A stretch of 64,000 nucleotides of DNA. Source: Niastella caeni (lineage in GTDB: Bacteria; Bacteroidota; Bacteroidia; Chitinophagales; Chitinophagaceae). The first letter of the stretch is position 1. Every line of letters begins with the position of its first letter. Positions 17,137 to 24,275 of the stretch are shown here, in pieces. Made by a program: the position numbers and the translations under genes. The stretch lies in contig NZ_STFF01000004.1 in NCBI RefSeq assembly GCF_004834005.1, positions 547,664 through 611,663 on the forward strand, in the 5' to 3' direction. Below the pieces are notes generated by a model, which had not been told where the DNA came from, made no database searches, and saw only the letters and a list, made by a program, of their open reading frames with translations.

Positions 17137-18276
17137 ATGTCTAATAAAAATATCGTAATAATAGGACCAGGTCATCCGTTGCGGGGTGGATTAGCCACCT
17201 TCAACCAACGGCTGTGCAAGCAGTTTAATGATGAGGGTCATTCCTGTAGCATTTATTCATTTTCGCTGCAATACCCTTCCTTCTTATTTCCCGGTACTAC
17301 GCAATACTCTACCGAGCCTGCACCAACAGATGTTGAGATATATTCTGTTATTAATTCTATTCAACCACTGAACTGGTTGCAGATAGGCAATGCATTGAGG
17401 CGAATACGACCCGATATTATCGTGGTGCGGTTTTGGTTGCCATTTATGGGGCCTGCTTTGGGAGCCATTTTGCGCAGAGTAAGAAAAAACAGGCATACCC
17501 GCATTGTTGCCATCACCGATAATGTAATTCCACACGAAAAAAGACCTTTCGATACCTCATTTACCCGTTATTTTCTCAACAGTTGTGATGCTTTTATCAC
17601 TATGAGTGAAAAAGTTATGACAGACCTGCGTCAGTTTGAAAAAATCAAACCGGCGCAACAGGTATTGCATCCGTTGTACGACAATTTTGGCGAGCCGATC
17701 TCAAAAGAAGAAGCCAGGAAAAAGCTGGGTCTGAATTGCAACGATAAAATCATTCTATTTTTCGGATTTATTCGAAAATATAAAGGGCTCGATATTTTGT
17801 ATGAGGCTATGAGTTTGTTAAAACAACAAACCATAAACAACAAACAACAAACCATTAAACTGTTGGTGGCCGGTGAGTTTTATGAAGATGTAAAACCTTT
17901 CCAGGACCAAATAAAACGGTTGGGAATTGAAGATAGCCTCATCTTAAGAACGGATTTTATTCCAGACAGCGAAGTAAAATATTATCTCTGTGCGGCGGAT
18001 GTGGTAATACAGCCTTATCGAAATGCTACGCAAAGTGGCGTTACTCCCCTGGCCTATCATTTCGAAAAGCCGATGATCGTAACCAATGTGGGCAGCCTGC
18101 CAACCCTGGTGCCTCACGAAAAAGTAGGGTTGGTATGTGAACCTGAGCCGGCCTCCCTGGCTGCCGCCATTATCCGGTATTTTGAACTTGGAGAACAATA
18201 TTTTATACCGCATCTTCGCACCGAAAAGGAAAAATATTCCTGGCATAACCTGGTAAATACGATCCTGGAAATGTGA
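17137..18276 (+). CDS. Family 4 glycosyltransferase
   Basis: A 379-residue GT-B fold glycosyltransferase. The ATG at 17137 is chosen because MSNKNIVIIGPGHPLRGGLATF is the N-terminal motif of the fold and the upstream bases belong to a word repeat. The C-terminal donor-binding half has ILFFGFIRKYKGLDILYEAM, DFIPDSEVKYYLCAADVVIQPY and SGVTPLAYHFEKPMIVTNVG. In the linker, KQQTINNKQQTIKLL (about 228-241) is encoded by an in-frame word repeat (17818-17858) also seen between genes. It lies between the GT2 gene and hddA and probably adds a sugar, perhaps the heptose made next door, to an envelope glycan. Confidence 0.92.
   Translation: MSNKNIVIIGPGHPLRGGLATFNQRLCKQFNDEGHSCSIYSFSLQYPSFLFPGTTQYSTEPAPTDVEIYSVINSIQPLNWLQIGNALRRIRPDIIVVRFWLPFMGPALGAILRRVRKNRHTRIVAITDNVIPHEKRPFDTSFTRYFLNSCDAFITMSEKVMTDLRQFEKIKPAQQVLHPLYDNFGEPISKEEARKKLGLNCNDKIILFFGFIRKYKGLDILYEAMSLLKQQTINNKQQTIKLLVAGEFYEDVKPFQDQIKRLGIEDSLILRTDFIPDSEVKYYLCAADVVIQPYRNATQSGVTPLAYHFEKPMIVTNVGSLPTLVPHEKVGLVCEPEPASLAAAIIRYFELGEQYFIPHLRTEKEKYSWHNLVNTILEM
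17818..17858. repeat. AAACAACAAACCATAAAC word repeat inside the GT4 gene
   Basis: Two copies of AACAACAAACCATAAAC-like words with a further AACAACAAACCATT copy lie in frame within the glycosyltransferase. Their complement (GTTTATGGTTTGTTG) recurs between genes at about 21541-21572, 22692-22711, 28774-28797 and 28979-29004. Confidence 0.7.
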
Positions 18277-18319
18277 GCATTAGTTAAATAATTAATGGAA
18301 ATATTTTAACATCCTATAA

Positions 18320-19339
18320 ATGATCTACAGAAGTAAAGCGCCCTTGCGCATTGGTTTGGCCGGTGGTGGTACCGATGTTAGTCCCTACAGCGACCTGTAT
18401 GGCGGGGCTATTCTGAATGCTACGGTGTCATTGTATGCTTATGCCAATATTGAACCTGTTTCAGAAAAAACGATCCTGCTTCATGCAATGGACAGGAATG
18501 AAGTGCAACAATATGACTGGAGCGCAGCATTACCGATAGATGGCAAGCTCGATCTGCTAAAGGGCGTGTATAACCGCATACAGAAGCAATATGGCATGCC
18601 GGAAACGGGCTTTAAATTATCCACTTTTGTAGATGCGCCGGCCGGTTCTGGTCTGGGTACTTCTTCTACCCTGGTGGTGGCTATCGTAGGAGCATTTGCT
18701 GAAATGCTGCGGTTGCCGTTGGGAGAATATGATATTGCCCATCTGGCGTATGAAATTGAACGTAACGACCTGAAAATGGCCGGTGGTAAACAAGATCAGT
18801 ATGCGGCTACTTTCGGTGGCGTGAACTATATGGAGTTTTATGGTGATAATGTGGTGGTAAACCCATTGCGCATTAAACAACAATACTTGTTCGAACTGGA
18901 GAACAACCTCGTGTTGTACTACACAGCAACCAGCCGCGAATCGGCCAGGATCATTGAAAAGCAAAGCCAGAATGTGGTATCGAAAAAGGAAAAACCGATC
19001 GATGCCATGCACCAGCTAAAGCGCCAGGCCCAGTTAATGAAAGAAGCCTTGTTAAAAGGACGACTGCATGAAATTGGCGAAATCCTTGATTTTGGTTTTC
19101 AACAAAAGAAGCAAATGGCAGAAGGTATTTCCAATACGTTGATGGATGAGATTTACGAAGCCGCTAAAAAAGCTGGCGCAACCGGTGGTAAGATCTCCGG
19201 CGCCGGTGGAGGTGGATTTATGACCTTTTATTGCCCTGCCAATACCAAGTATAATGTAATTGAAAAATTATTACAGTTTGGTGGTATTGTAAAACATTAT
19301 CAGTTTGTTGATCATGGACTTACTTCCTGGACGATTTAA
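18320..19339 (+). CDS. hddA: D-glycero-alpha-D-manno-heptose 7-phosphate kinase (HddA-type GHMP kinase)
   Basis: Phosphorylates heptose 7-phosphate at C1 to the alpha-1,7-bisphosphate, the second step of GDP-heptose synthesis. The 339-residue product is a GHMP kinase with an unusual N-terminal motif diagnostic of HddA/FKP-like enzymes (APLRIGLAGGGTDVSPY). It has the phosphate-binding loop PAGSGLGTSSTL (about 110-121) and the C-terminal motif GGKISGAGGGGFMTFYC. Length matches HddA (about 340). The downstream genes gmhA, hddC and gmhB supply the other three steps, which supports this substrate over fucose or other sugars. The gap to the GT4 gene is 43 bases. Confidence 0.93.
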   Translation: MIYRSKAPLRIGLAGGGTDVSPYSDLYGGAILNATVSLYAYANIEPVSEKTILLHAMDRNEVQQYDWSAALPIDGKLDLLKGVYNRIQKQYGMPETGFKLSTFVDAPAGSGLGTSSTLVVAIVGAFAEMLRLPLGEYDIAHLAYEIERNDLKMAGGKQDQYAATFGGVNYMEFYGDNVVVNPLRIKQQYLFELENNLVLYYTATSRESARIIEKQSQNVVSKKEKPIDAMHQLKRQAQLMKEALLKGRLHEIGEILDFGFQQKKQMAEGISNTLMDEIYEAAKKAGATGGKISGAGGGGFMTFYCPANTKYNVIEKLLQFGGIVKHYQFVDHGLTSWTI

Positions 19340-19414
19340 ACTAATGTGCAAAAGGGAAGAAACTTTTTCATTTTCACATTTTCGAATTTGCAATTTTCTA
19401 ATTAAACAATATCT

Positions 19415-19993
19415 ATGAGTAATAAGATCACTGACATTATTAAAGCATCGATCGGTACCAAAGAAAGCATTCTTAAAGATCCGGTGTTGTTGGGTACTAT
19501 TGAAAAGCTTGCGAATATCACTACCAGCGCGTTGCGCAATGGCAACCGCGTTTACTTCTGCGGAAATGGAGGAAGTGCAGCCGATGCACAACACCTGGCC
19601 GCTGAATTCTCTGGTCGTTTTTATACCGATCGTGAAGCATTGCCAGCAGAAGCATTGCACTGCAATACGTCCTATTTAACAGCGGTGGCCAATGATTACA
19701 GTTATGATGTGGTATATGCCCGTTTAATTAAAGGCATTGGGTTGAAAGGCGATGTGTTGGTTGGTTTATCAACTTCAGGCAATTCAGCCAATATTGTAAA
19801 AGCATTTGAAGTTGCCCGCGAAAAAGGAATTATAACCGTAGGTTTTACCGGTGAAGGCGGTGGAAAAATGAAAGAATTGAGTGATTACCTCATAAATGTT
19901 CCATCGAAGGATACTCCCCGCATACAGGAAAGCCATATTATGTTAGGGCATATAGTATGTCAACTGGTAGAAGAACAATATTTTGGTAAATAA
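19415..19993 (+). CDS. gmhA: Sedoheptulose 7-phosphate isomerase
   Basis: Converts sedoheptulose 7-phosphate to D-glycero-D-manno-heptose 7-phosphate, the entry step to heptose nucleotide synthesis. The 192 residues form one SIS domain of the usual GmhA length. Typical segments are VYFCGNGGSAADAQHLAAEFSGRF, LVGLSTSGNSANIVKAFEVA and RIQESHIMLGHIVCQLVEE, which contains the catalytic His/Glu region. The protein is cytoplasmic. It lies 75 bases after hddA and 57 before hddC. Confidence 0.96.
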   Translation: MSNKITDIIKASIGTKESILKDPVLLGTIEKLANITTSALRNGNRVYFCGNGGSAADAQHLAAEFSGRFYTDREALPAEALHCNTSYLTAVANDYSYDVVYARLIKGIGLKGDVLVGLSTSGNSANIVKAFEVAREKGIITVGFTGEGGGKMKELSDYLINVPSKDTPRIQESHIMLGHIVCQLVEEQYFGK

Positions 19994-19998
19994 AATAA

Positions 19999-20049
19999 AT
20001 TACCAGTTGCCAGTTACCCGGTAACTGGTAACCGGTAACCGGTAACTAT
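19999..20049. repeat. ACCAGTTGCCAGTTACCCGGTAACTGG-type word repeat
   Basis: The gmhA-hddC gap is made almost wholly of GTTACC/GGTAAC words, with self-complementary parts (CCAGTTACC with GGTAACTGG) that could fold in the message. It is the same family as at 14021-14060. Confidence 0.65.
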
Positions 20050-20050
20050 A

Positions 20051-20746
20051 ATGATTAAAGAGTGCATCATTCTAGCCGGTGGCCTGGGCACGAGACTACG
20101 CAGTGCTGTACCTGATCTGCCCAAATGCATGGCGCCGGTAGCAGGTAAACCTTTTCTTTCGTATGTGATCGACCATTTCCGGCAGCAAGGCATCGAGAAG
20201 TTTATTTTTTCATTGGGCTATAAGCATGAGATCATACAGGCGTACCTGGATGATAAGTATGCCACTTACAATAAGCAATATGTAATTGAAGCGGAACCGC
20301 TGGGGACCGGCGGCGCCATTCAACTCGCATGCCGGCAGGCCACTGAAAAAAACGTGCTGATCCTGAATGGCGATACCTTGTTCTCTATTCAATTAGCGGC
20401 ACAGACTGCCTTTCATGAACAACACCAGGCTCATTGTACGCTGGCATTAAAACCCATGCAAAACTTCGACAGATACGGTGTGGTTGAATTGCAGGAGAAC
20501 GGCGCCATAAAAAGCTTTAAAGAAAAGCAGTTCTACGAAAGCGGTTTGATCAATGGCGGCATATATGCATTACAGGTAGCTGCGTTTTTGAATGAAGGAT
20601 TACCCGATAAATTCTCCTTTGAAAAGGATTACCTGGAAACATTATATAAAGAACGGCCTATGTATGGCATTGTGCAGGATGAATATTTCATTGATATTGG
20701 CATTCCCGAAGATTTTGAAAAGGCGAACCGGGATTTGATGGTTTGA
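20051..20746 (+). CDS. hddC: D-glycero-alpha-D-manno-heptose 1-phosphate guanylyltransferase (HddC-type)
   Basis: A sugar-phosphate nucleotidyltransferase that attaches GMP to heptose 1-phosphate, giving GDP-D-glycero-alpha-D-manno-heptose. The 231 residues begin with the nucleotide-binding signature IILAGGLGTRLRSAVPDLPK, then CMAPVAGKPFLSYVIDHF. EPLGTGGAIQLA and the metal-binding NGDTLF follow, and DEYFIDIGIPEDFEKANRDL closes the domain. The protein lacks extra C-terminal domains, as HddC does. Guanylyl rather than adenylyl specificity is inferred from the presence of HddA, because the ADP pathway uses HldE instead. Confidence 0.91.
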   Translation: MIKECIILAGGLGTRLRSAVPDLPKCMAPVAGKPFLSYVIDHFRQQGIEKFIFSLGYKHEIIQAYLDDKYATYNKQYVIEAEPLGTGGAIQLACRQATEKNVLILNGDTLFSIQLAAQTAFHEQHQAHCTLALKPMQNFDRYGVVELQENGAIKSFKEKQFYESGLINGGIYALQVAAFLNEGLPDKFSFEKDYLETLYKERPMYGIVQDEYFIDIGIPEDFEKANRDLMV

Positions 20747-20876
20747 TGGTTAGATGGTTGGGTTTAAAATGCGAGCACTCGGCGGGAAATAAGGCCGGCT
20801 GAAATTGAAGCAATGTAACCATCAAACAATTCAACAATCAAGCCTTGGAAATATAGGTAAAAAATAATTAGGTGTA

Positions 20877-21434
20877 ATGTTAGACCTTAAGCAAATAGAT
20901 AGATCCTGGACTTTATTTCTCGATCGTGATGGTGTTATTAACCATGAAAAATACCAGGATTATGTATACAATTACGACGAGTTTATTTTTTATGACGGCG
21001 TTCCCGATGCAATAAAAACGTTGAGTGAACTTTTTGGCCCTGTAATTATTACTACCAATCAACGTGGCATTGGGCGTGGATTGATGACAGAAACCGATCT
21101 GCTGGATATTCATACCCGCATGATCAGCGATATTGAAAAAGCCGGTGGCCGTATCGATCGCATTTATTATTGTGTTGCCAATGATGCCAGCCATCCCAAC
21201 CGCAAGCCCAACCCCGGCATGATTTACGAGGCCAGGCAGGATTTTCCTGTTATTGATCTGCAAAAATCCCTGATCGTAGGGAATAATATGAGCGATATGG
21301 AATTTGGACGCAATGCCGGCATTCATACCGTTTTTGTTAAAACCACCAACCCTGAACAGGCGCTTCCCCACCCTGCTATTGACCTGGCATTTAATTCATT
21401 ACCCGATTTTGCAAAAGCTTTGCAGAATATATAA
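20877..21434 (+). CDS. gmhB: D-glycero-D-manno-heptose 1,7-bisphosphate 7-phosphatase
   Basis: Removes the 7-phosphate from heptose 1,7-bisphosphate. It is a 185-residue histidinol-phosphatase-like HAD protein with motif I LFLDRDGVINHEKY, motif II IITTNQRGIGRGLMT, a KPNPGMIYEA segment and motif IV IVGNNMSDMEFGRNAG. The expected Cys-rich zinc loop is only partly kept (one Cys in IYYCVANDASHPNRKPNP), so zinc binding is doubtful. Together with gmhA, hddA and hddC it completes the GDP-heptose route. It lies 130 bases after hddC, with words like GTTTGATGGTTAGATGG in the gap. Confidence 0.92.
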   Translation: MLDLKQIDRSWTLFLDRDGVINHEKYQDYVYNYDEFIFYDGVPDAIKTLSELFGPVIITTNQRGIGRGLMTETDLLDIHTRMISDIEKAGGRIDRIYYCVANDASHPNRKPNPGMIYEARQDFPVIDLQKSLIVGNNMSDMEFGRNAGIHTVFVKTTNPEQALPHPAIDLAFNSLPDFAKALQNI

Positions 21435-21649
21435 AATTTTATCAACCCTTTCACGTTCCAGTACGGGAAACCCGGATAGGCTGTTTGTAACTTTGTATGG
21501 TAGGTATTGAGGAAGTACGCTACAGGTTACTTAGGAGGCAGTTTATGGTTTGTGGTTTATTGTTTGTAGTTCTTTATTCGAGATGCTTGATTTTATTCGA
21601 GTTTCACGAAATGTTCACCACCATTGACCATTCACGATTTAATTAATTT

Positions 21650-22690
21650 ATGAATCACCGTTATAGCAAATACTTTATGGCCTTCTGGTTGTTAATGATC
21701 GGCTTATTGAGCATTGCGCCTGCATTTGCTCAGCGAATATCAACCGCCGATAAAAATGAATTGAAGAAAAAAGAAGATACTTTAAAAAAGTTATCTGCCA
21801 GTATGGTGTTCAGTGAACAGGCGGCTGATCGTTTTCGGTCAGACAGTTCGTTTACCCGCGCTTTTGTACGGGCGCTGAAAGTAAAGAACGCTTTTTATTA
21901 CCCGTTCGATTCATTGAATATTTCAAAACTGTATGCGCCCGATAGCACTTTTCGCATATTTACCTGGCAGTTAAAAAAGGATGAGTATGTGTACCTGCAA
22001 AAAGGGGCCATTCAAATGAATATGCCGGATGGTTCGCTGAAGCTGTTCCCGTTATTCGATGTTTCCATGTTTACCTCAAAACCGCTGGATTCTGTACGTA
22101 CGCGTAACAACTGGATAGGCGCTATCTATTACCGGATCATTGCCAAGGAATTTAATGGTAAGAAGTATTACACCTTGCTTGGTTTTGATGATTATAGCGT
22201 AAGCAGTAATAGGAAATGGATGGAAGTATTACACTTCAATGAGCGTGGAGAGCCGGTGTTTGGAGGTTCAATGATCTCTTTTAAGGATGATACTGCTAAA
22301 AAAGCGGTGCAATCCCGCTTCAATATTGAATATAAGAAAGAAGCCAAAACATTTTTTAATTATGATCCTGAAAAGGACATGATCGTTTTTGACCACCTGA
22401 TCTCTGAAAGCAATGAGCCTGAGAGAAAATCTACCTATATACCTGACGGTGATTTTGAAGCGTTCAAATGGCAAAATGGGCAATGGGTGCATGTAGAACG
22501 GCTCGAATTTGAATTAAAACTGAAAGATGGCCAGTTCCCCACCGAGTCAACCATTTTGGATGATGCGGGGAATATAAATGAGCGACAGTTGGAAGAAGCT
22601 TCCCGCCGTAATATGGAGAGAGAAGCAGGCTCACCGGAAAAAACGCCTGCAACGCCAAAGAAAAGTACACAGCCTAAAAAGAAAGGATAG
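21650..22690 (+). CDS. Conserved secreted hypothetical protein (346 residues)
   Basis: I do not recognise a named domain. The protein has a signal peptide (FMAFWLLMIGLLSIAPAFAQ), a short charged helix (KNELKKKEDTLKKL) and then a mostly beta region containing FRIFTWQLKKDEYVYLQKGAIQM and KYYTLLGFDDYSVSSNRKWMEVL. The C-terminus is a Lys/Pro-rich, probably unstructured tail (SPEKTPATPKKSTQPKKKG). It is likely periplasmic. The 215-base gap before it contains word repeats of the GTTTATGGTTTG and CACCATTGACCATTCACG types. A hairpin at 22771 ends the transcription unit. Confidence 0.7.
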   Translation: MNHRYSKYFMAFWLLMIGLLSIAPAFAQRISTADKNELKKKEDTLKKLSASMVFSEQAADRFRSDSSFTRAFVRALKVKNAFYYPFDSLNISKLYAPDSTFRIFTWQLKKDEYVYLQKGAIQMNMPDGSLKLFPLFDVSMFTSKPLDSVRTRNNWIGAIYYRIIAKEFNGKKYYTLLGFDDYSVSSNRKWMEVLHFNERGEPVFGGSMISFKDDTAKKAVQSRFNIEYKKEAKTFFNYDPEKDMIVFDHLISESNEPERKSTYIPDGDFEAFKWQNGQWVHVERLEFELKLKDGQFPTESTILDDAGNINERQLEEASRRNMEREAGSPEKTPATPKKSTQPKKKG

Positions 22691-22770
22691 TTTAGTTTAT
22701 GGTTTGTTGTTGGCGAAACTCGCTATTAATGGGTAACAGATTTTAATTCAAAGTTTCCATAAAGTATTAC

Positions 22771-22796
22771 GCCCCTGCAACAGCGGGGGCATTTTT
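22771..22796. terminator. Terminator hairpin between convergent genes
   Basis: GCCCCTGC (22771-22778) pairs, with one mismatch, with GCGGGGGC (22783-22790) and is followed by ATTTTTG. It lies 80 bases after the plus-strand gene and directly abuts the 3' end of the minus-strand PH-domain gene, so it can serve both. Confidence 0.65.
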
Positions 22797-22797
22797 G

Positions 22798-23427
22798 TTA
22801 GCTTAGCAGTTTGTTCTTCGCTTTAATATATTCTTCTTCGGATATGATTCCCTGTTGTTTTAACTGGTGTAATTTTTCCAGTTCGGAGGCAATGCCTTGT
22901 GAAGAGGGCGCCTGGTATTTTACTTCTCCGGCCTGAATGCCCATGGCAGAAGCCATATGCTGCGCCTGGTTGGCCAGTTGTATGTTCTTGTATTCGGCTT
23001 GCGCCAGTGTTATGGTATCTTTCAGGCGTTTGGGGCCATGAACATTGTAATAATCGGTTGCGCCAACTTCCGCAGCCGTTTGAATTTCAACATGACCAAA
23101 GTTTAAGATACGGCCCCACAGCGTTTGATCGTATGACACATTGTTGATCTTTTCGAGCGGACTTTCCTTGGCAAAATGGTTAAGCAAACCAGCTTCATCG
23201 ATGACCCGGTAGTTGGTGACTACCCAGATATTCACTTTCCAGGAAAAATACACTATTAAAAAGTACAGGGAACCAACCAATGCGGCCGTCCAGCCCCATT
23301 CTAAAAAGTTTAGGAAAAAGGCAGCTACCCAGCCAGCTATTGCAATCAATACCGGGACAATTAATTTAACCCAACTGGTATGGGTCACCAGTAATACCTG
23401 TTCGCCTTTTTGCAGTGGTGTGCGCAT
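22798..23427 (-). CDS. PH-domain membrane protein with C-terminal SHOCT domain
   Basis: A 209-residue membrane protein. Two hydrophobic segments (VKLIVPVLIAIAGWVAAFFL and WTAALVGSLYFLIVYFSW) are followed by a bacterial PH (bPH2) domain. In that domain WVVTNYRVIDEAGLLNHFAKE and IEKINNVSYDQTLWGRILNFG-like residues show the family pattern: a basic strand, then a turn before a conserved WGR. The last 30 residues (ELEKLHQLKQQGIISEEEY) form a SHOCT motif, a short oligomerisation element. The role is unknown; such proteins may help membrane organisation or stress response. It is a single gene, with its start facing an intergenic stretch holding a possible small RNA. Confidence 0.85.
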   Translation of the reverse strand: MRTPLQKGEQVLLVTHTSWVKLIVPVLIAIAGWVAAFFLNFLEWGWTAALVGSLYFLIVYFSWKVNIWVVTNYRVIDEAGLLNHFAKESPLEKINNVSYDQTLWGRILNFGHVEIQTAAEVGATDYYNVHGPKRLKDTITLAQAEYKNIQLANQAQHMASAMGIQAGEVKYQAPSSQGIASELEKLHQLKQQGIISEEEYIKAKNKLLS

Positions 23428-23544
23428 GTGTGTAATTTAGATACAATAAACAACGAATACTGCTAATTCTTCTTATAGAGGATAAAAATTTTTGAGGATA
23501 TAATGTTTATTTGTAATTTTTTTTACAAATATGTAAAATTATTT

Positions 23545-23552
23545 TACATTTG
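23545..23552 (+). promoter_or_regulatory. -7 box in front of a short transcript
   Basis: TACATTTG matches TAnnTTTG exactly. It is followed two bases later by an ATG (23555) and 30 bases later by a terminator hairpin, in a strongly AT-rich stretch. Confidence 0.45.
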
Positions 23553-23554
23553 TG

Positions 23555-23607
23555 ATGGATCAGGCTGCGGCGTGGACCATACCGGTGGTGACGACTACCG
23601 GCTTTTT
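23555..23607 (+). ncRNA. Possible short leaderless transcript or small RNA ended by a hairpin
   Basis: Between a consensus -7 box and a hairpin plus T5 tract lies a transcript of only about 50 bases. It starts with an ATG and stays open for 37 codons to 23668, passing through the hairpin. The hairpin stem is CCGGTGGT (23582-23589) with ACTACCGG (23594-23601), loop GACG, then TTTTT. It ends antisense to the last codons of the nuclease gene at 23606. It could be a small RNA, a leader peptide with attenuator, or chance. Confidence 0.3.
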
Positions 23608-24127
23608 ATTTTATATAGCTTCCCATTCGTTTACAATTCACCCATATTTCCGCTTTTTTAAATTTTAAATGCTCCTTGAATCTAGACTGTATCATTACTT
23701 CGACAGATTTAATATTTACCTCTTTAGCAAAGTAAATAATTAATGCATCTGCTTGTTCTTGTCCTTTTCTGATTCGGTTATCAATATTTATTTTTTTGTA
23801 TGGCCATTGAGGCGACTCCACCTCCCAGTATTCACCATTAATCCTCAGGTCAGGGTTTTTATTCATTCTAACGCCTGGTAATACCTTTCGTCTGAAGTCC
23901 ACATCTTTTTCATGCAACTTGGGTAGCAACTCAACTTTCTTCCCCTCATTGGCCAATACAGTACCAATTGCGATGAGCAATGGAAAATCGCTTTCGGTGT
24001 TGTCTATCAGTTTATGCACTAAAACAACACCTCCATTTGTATTAGAATAATGAAGGAAAAATTGTTGATGCAAAGGTTGCTGAAAGATCAACATGCGTTG
24101 ATCTTTACTAATGTTCTTTGTTAACAT
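23606..24127 (-). CDS. Orphan nuclease-like protein resembling CdiA-C/BECR-fold toxin domains
   Basis: A 173-residue protein with no signal peptide. The central region reads GKKVELLPKLHEKD, then MNKNPDLRINGEYWEVESPQW, INIDNRIRKGQEQADALIIYF. This order (lead strand, NPD, a short basic strand, E-x-E/K, a helix ending in QAD, a hydrophobic strand) is the pattern I associate with CdiA C-terminal tRNase and phage PBECR domains of the barnase/EndoU/colicin/RelE fold. Here it stands alone, not at the end of a large exoprotein, so it may be a remnant, a mobile toxin cassette or a host nuclease. No immunity gene is apparent. The gene is AT-rich compared with lepA next to it. The assignment is by eye and moderate at best. 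Confidence 0.5.
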   Translation of the reverse strand: MLTKNISKDQRMLIFQQPLHQQFFLHYSNTNGGVVLVHKLIDNTESDFPLLIAIGTVLANEGKKVELLPKLHEKDVDFRRKVLPGVRMNKNPDLRINGEYWEVESPQWPYKKINIDNRIRKGQEQADALIIYFAKEVNIKSVEVMIQSRFKEHLKFKKAEIWVNCKRMGSYIK

Positions 24128-24200
24128 AATTCCAATAATTTTTCAATTACCGGAATCCCCTTTGCTTTTACATGTATGTTAGGTTGTAGAACTTAATGCC

Positions 24201-24224
24201 TTAATCATCTAATTTCAAAACAGC
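24201..24224 (-). pseudogene. Relic of a second lepA 3' end (last seven codons plus stop)
   Basis: On the minus strand these 24 bases read GCT GTT TTG AAA TTA GAT, then GAT TAA, encoding AVLKLDD-stop, exactly the end of LepA. The real end at 24276-24299 uses GTA, AAG, CTC and TAG instead. All five base differences are synonymous, so the two ends descend from different functional lepA alleles. A dispersed repeat (24227-24246) lies immediately 5' of the relic. Confidence 0.6.
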
Positions 24225-24226
24225 CG

Positions 24227-24246
24227 TCCTTCGGCTTCGCTCAGGA
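24227..24246. repeat. Dispersed TCCTTCGGCTTCGCTCAGGA element
   Basis: A 20-base partly palindromic element. An identical copy lies at 29996-30015 and a copy with two changes at 63723-63742. Its translation in one frame gives the SERSRR-type peptide known as an artefact of such repeats in many genomes. The tandem unit at the right end of the window shares its TTCGaCTgCGCTCAG core. Confidence 0.75.
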
Positions 24247-24275
24247 TTTGAGCTCACTGTTAATTCAAATTAATG

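Noticed and set aside
21497..21646. A 49-codon plus frame between gmhB and the secreted hypothetical
   Set aside because: It follows a TAACTTTG box but runs through word repeats and has no protein-like conservation signal.
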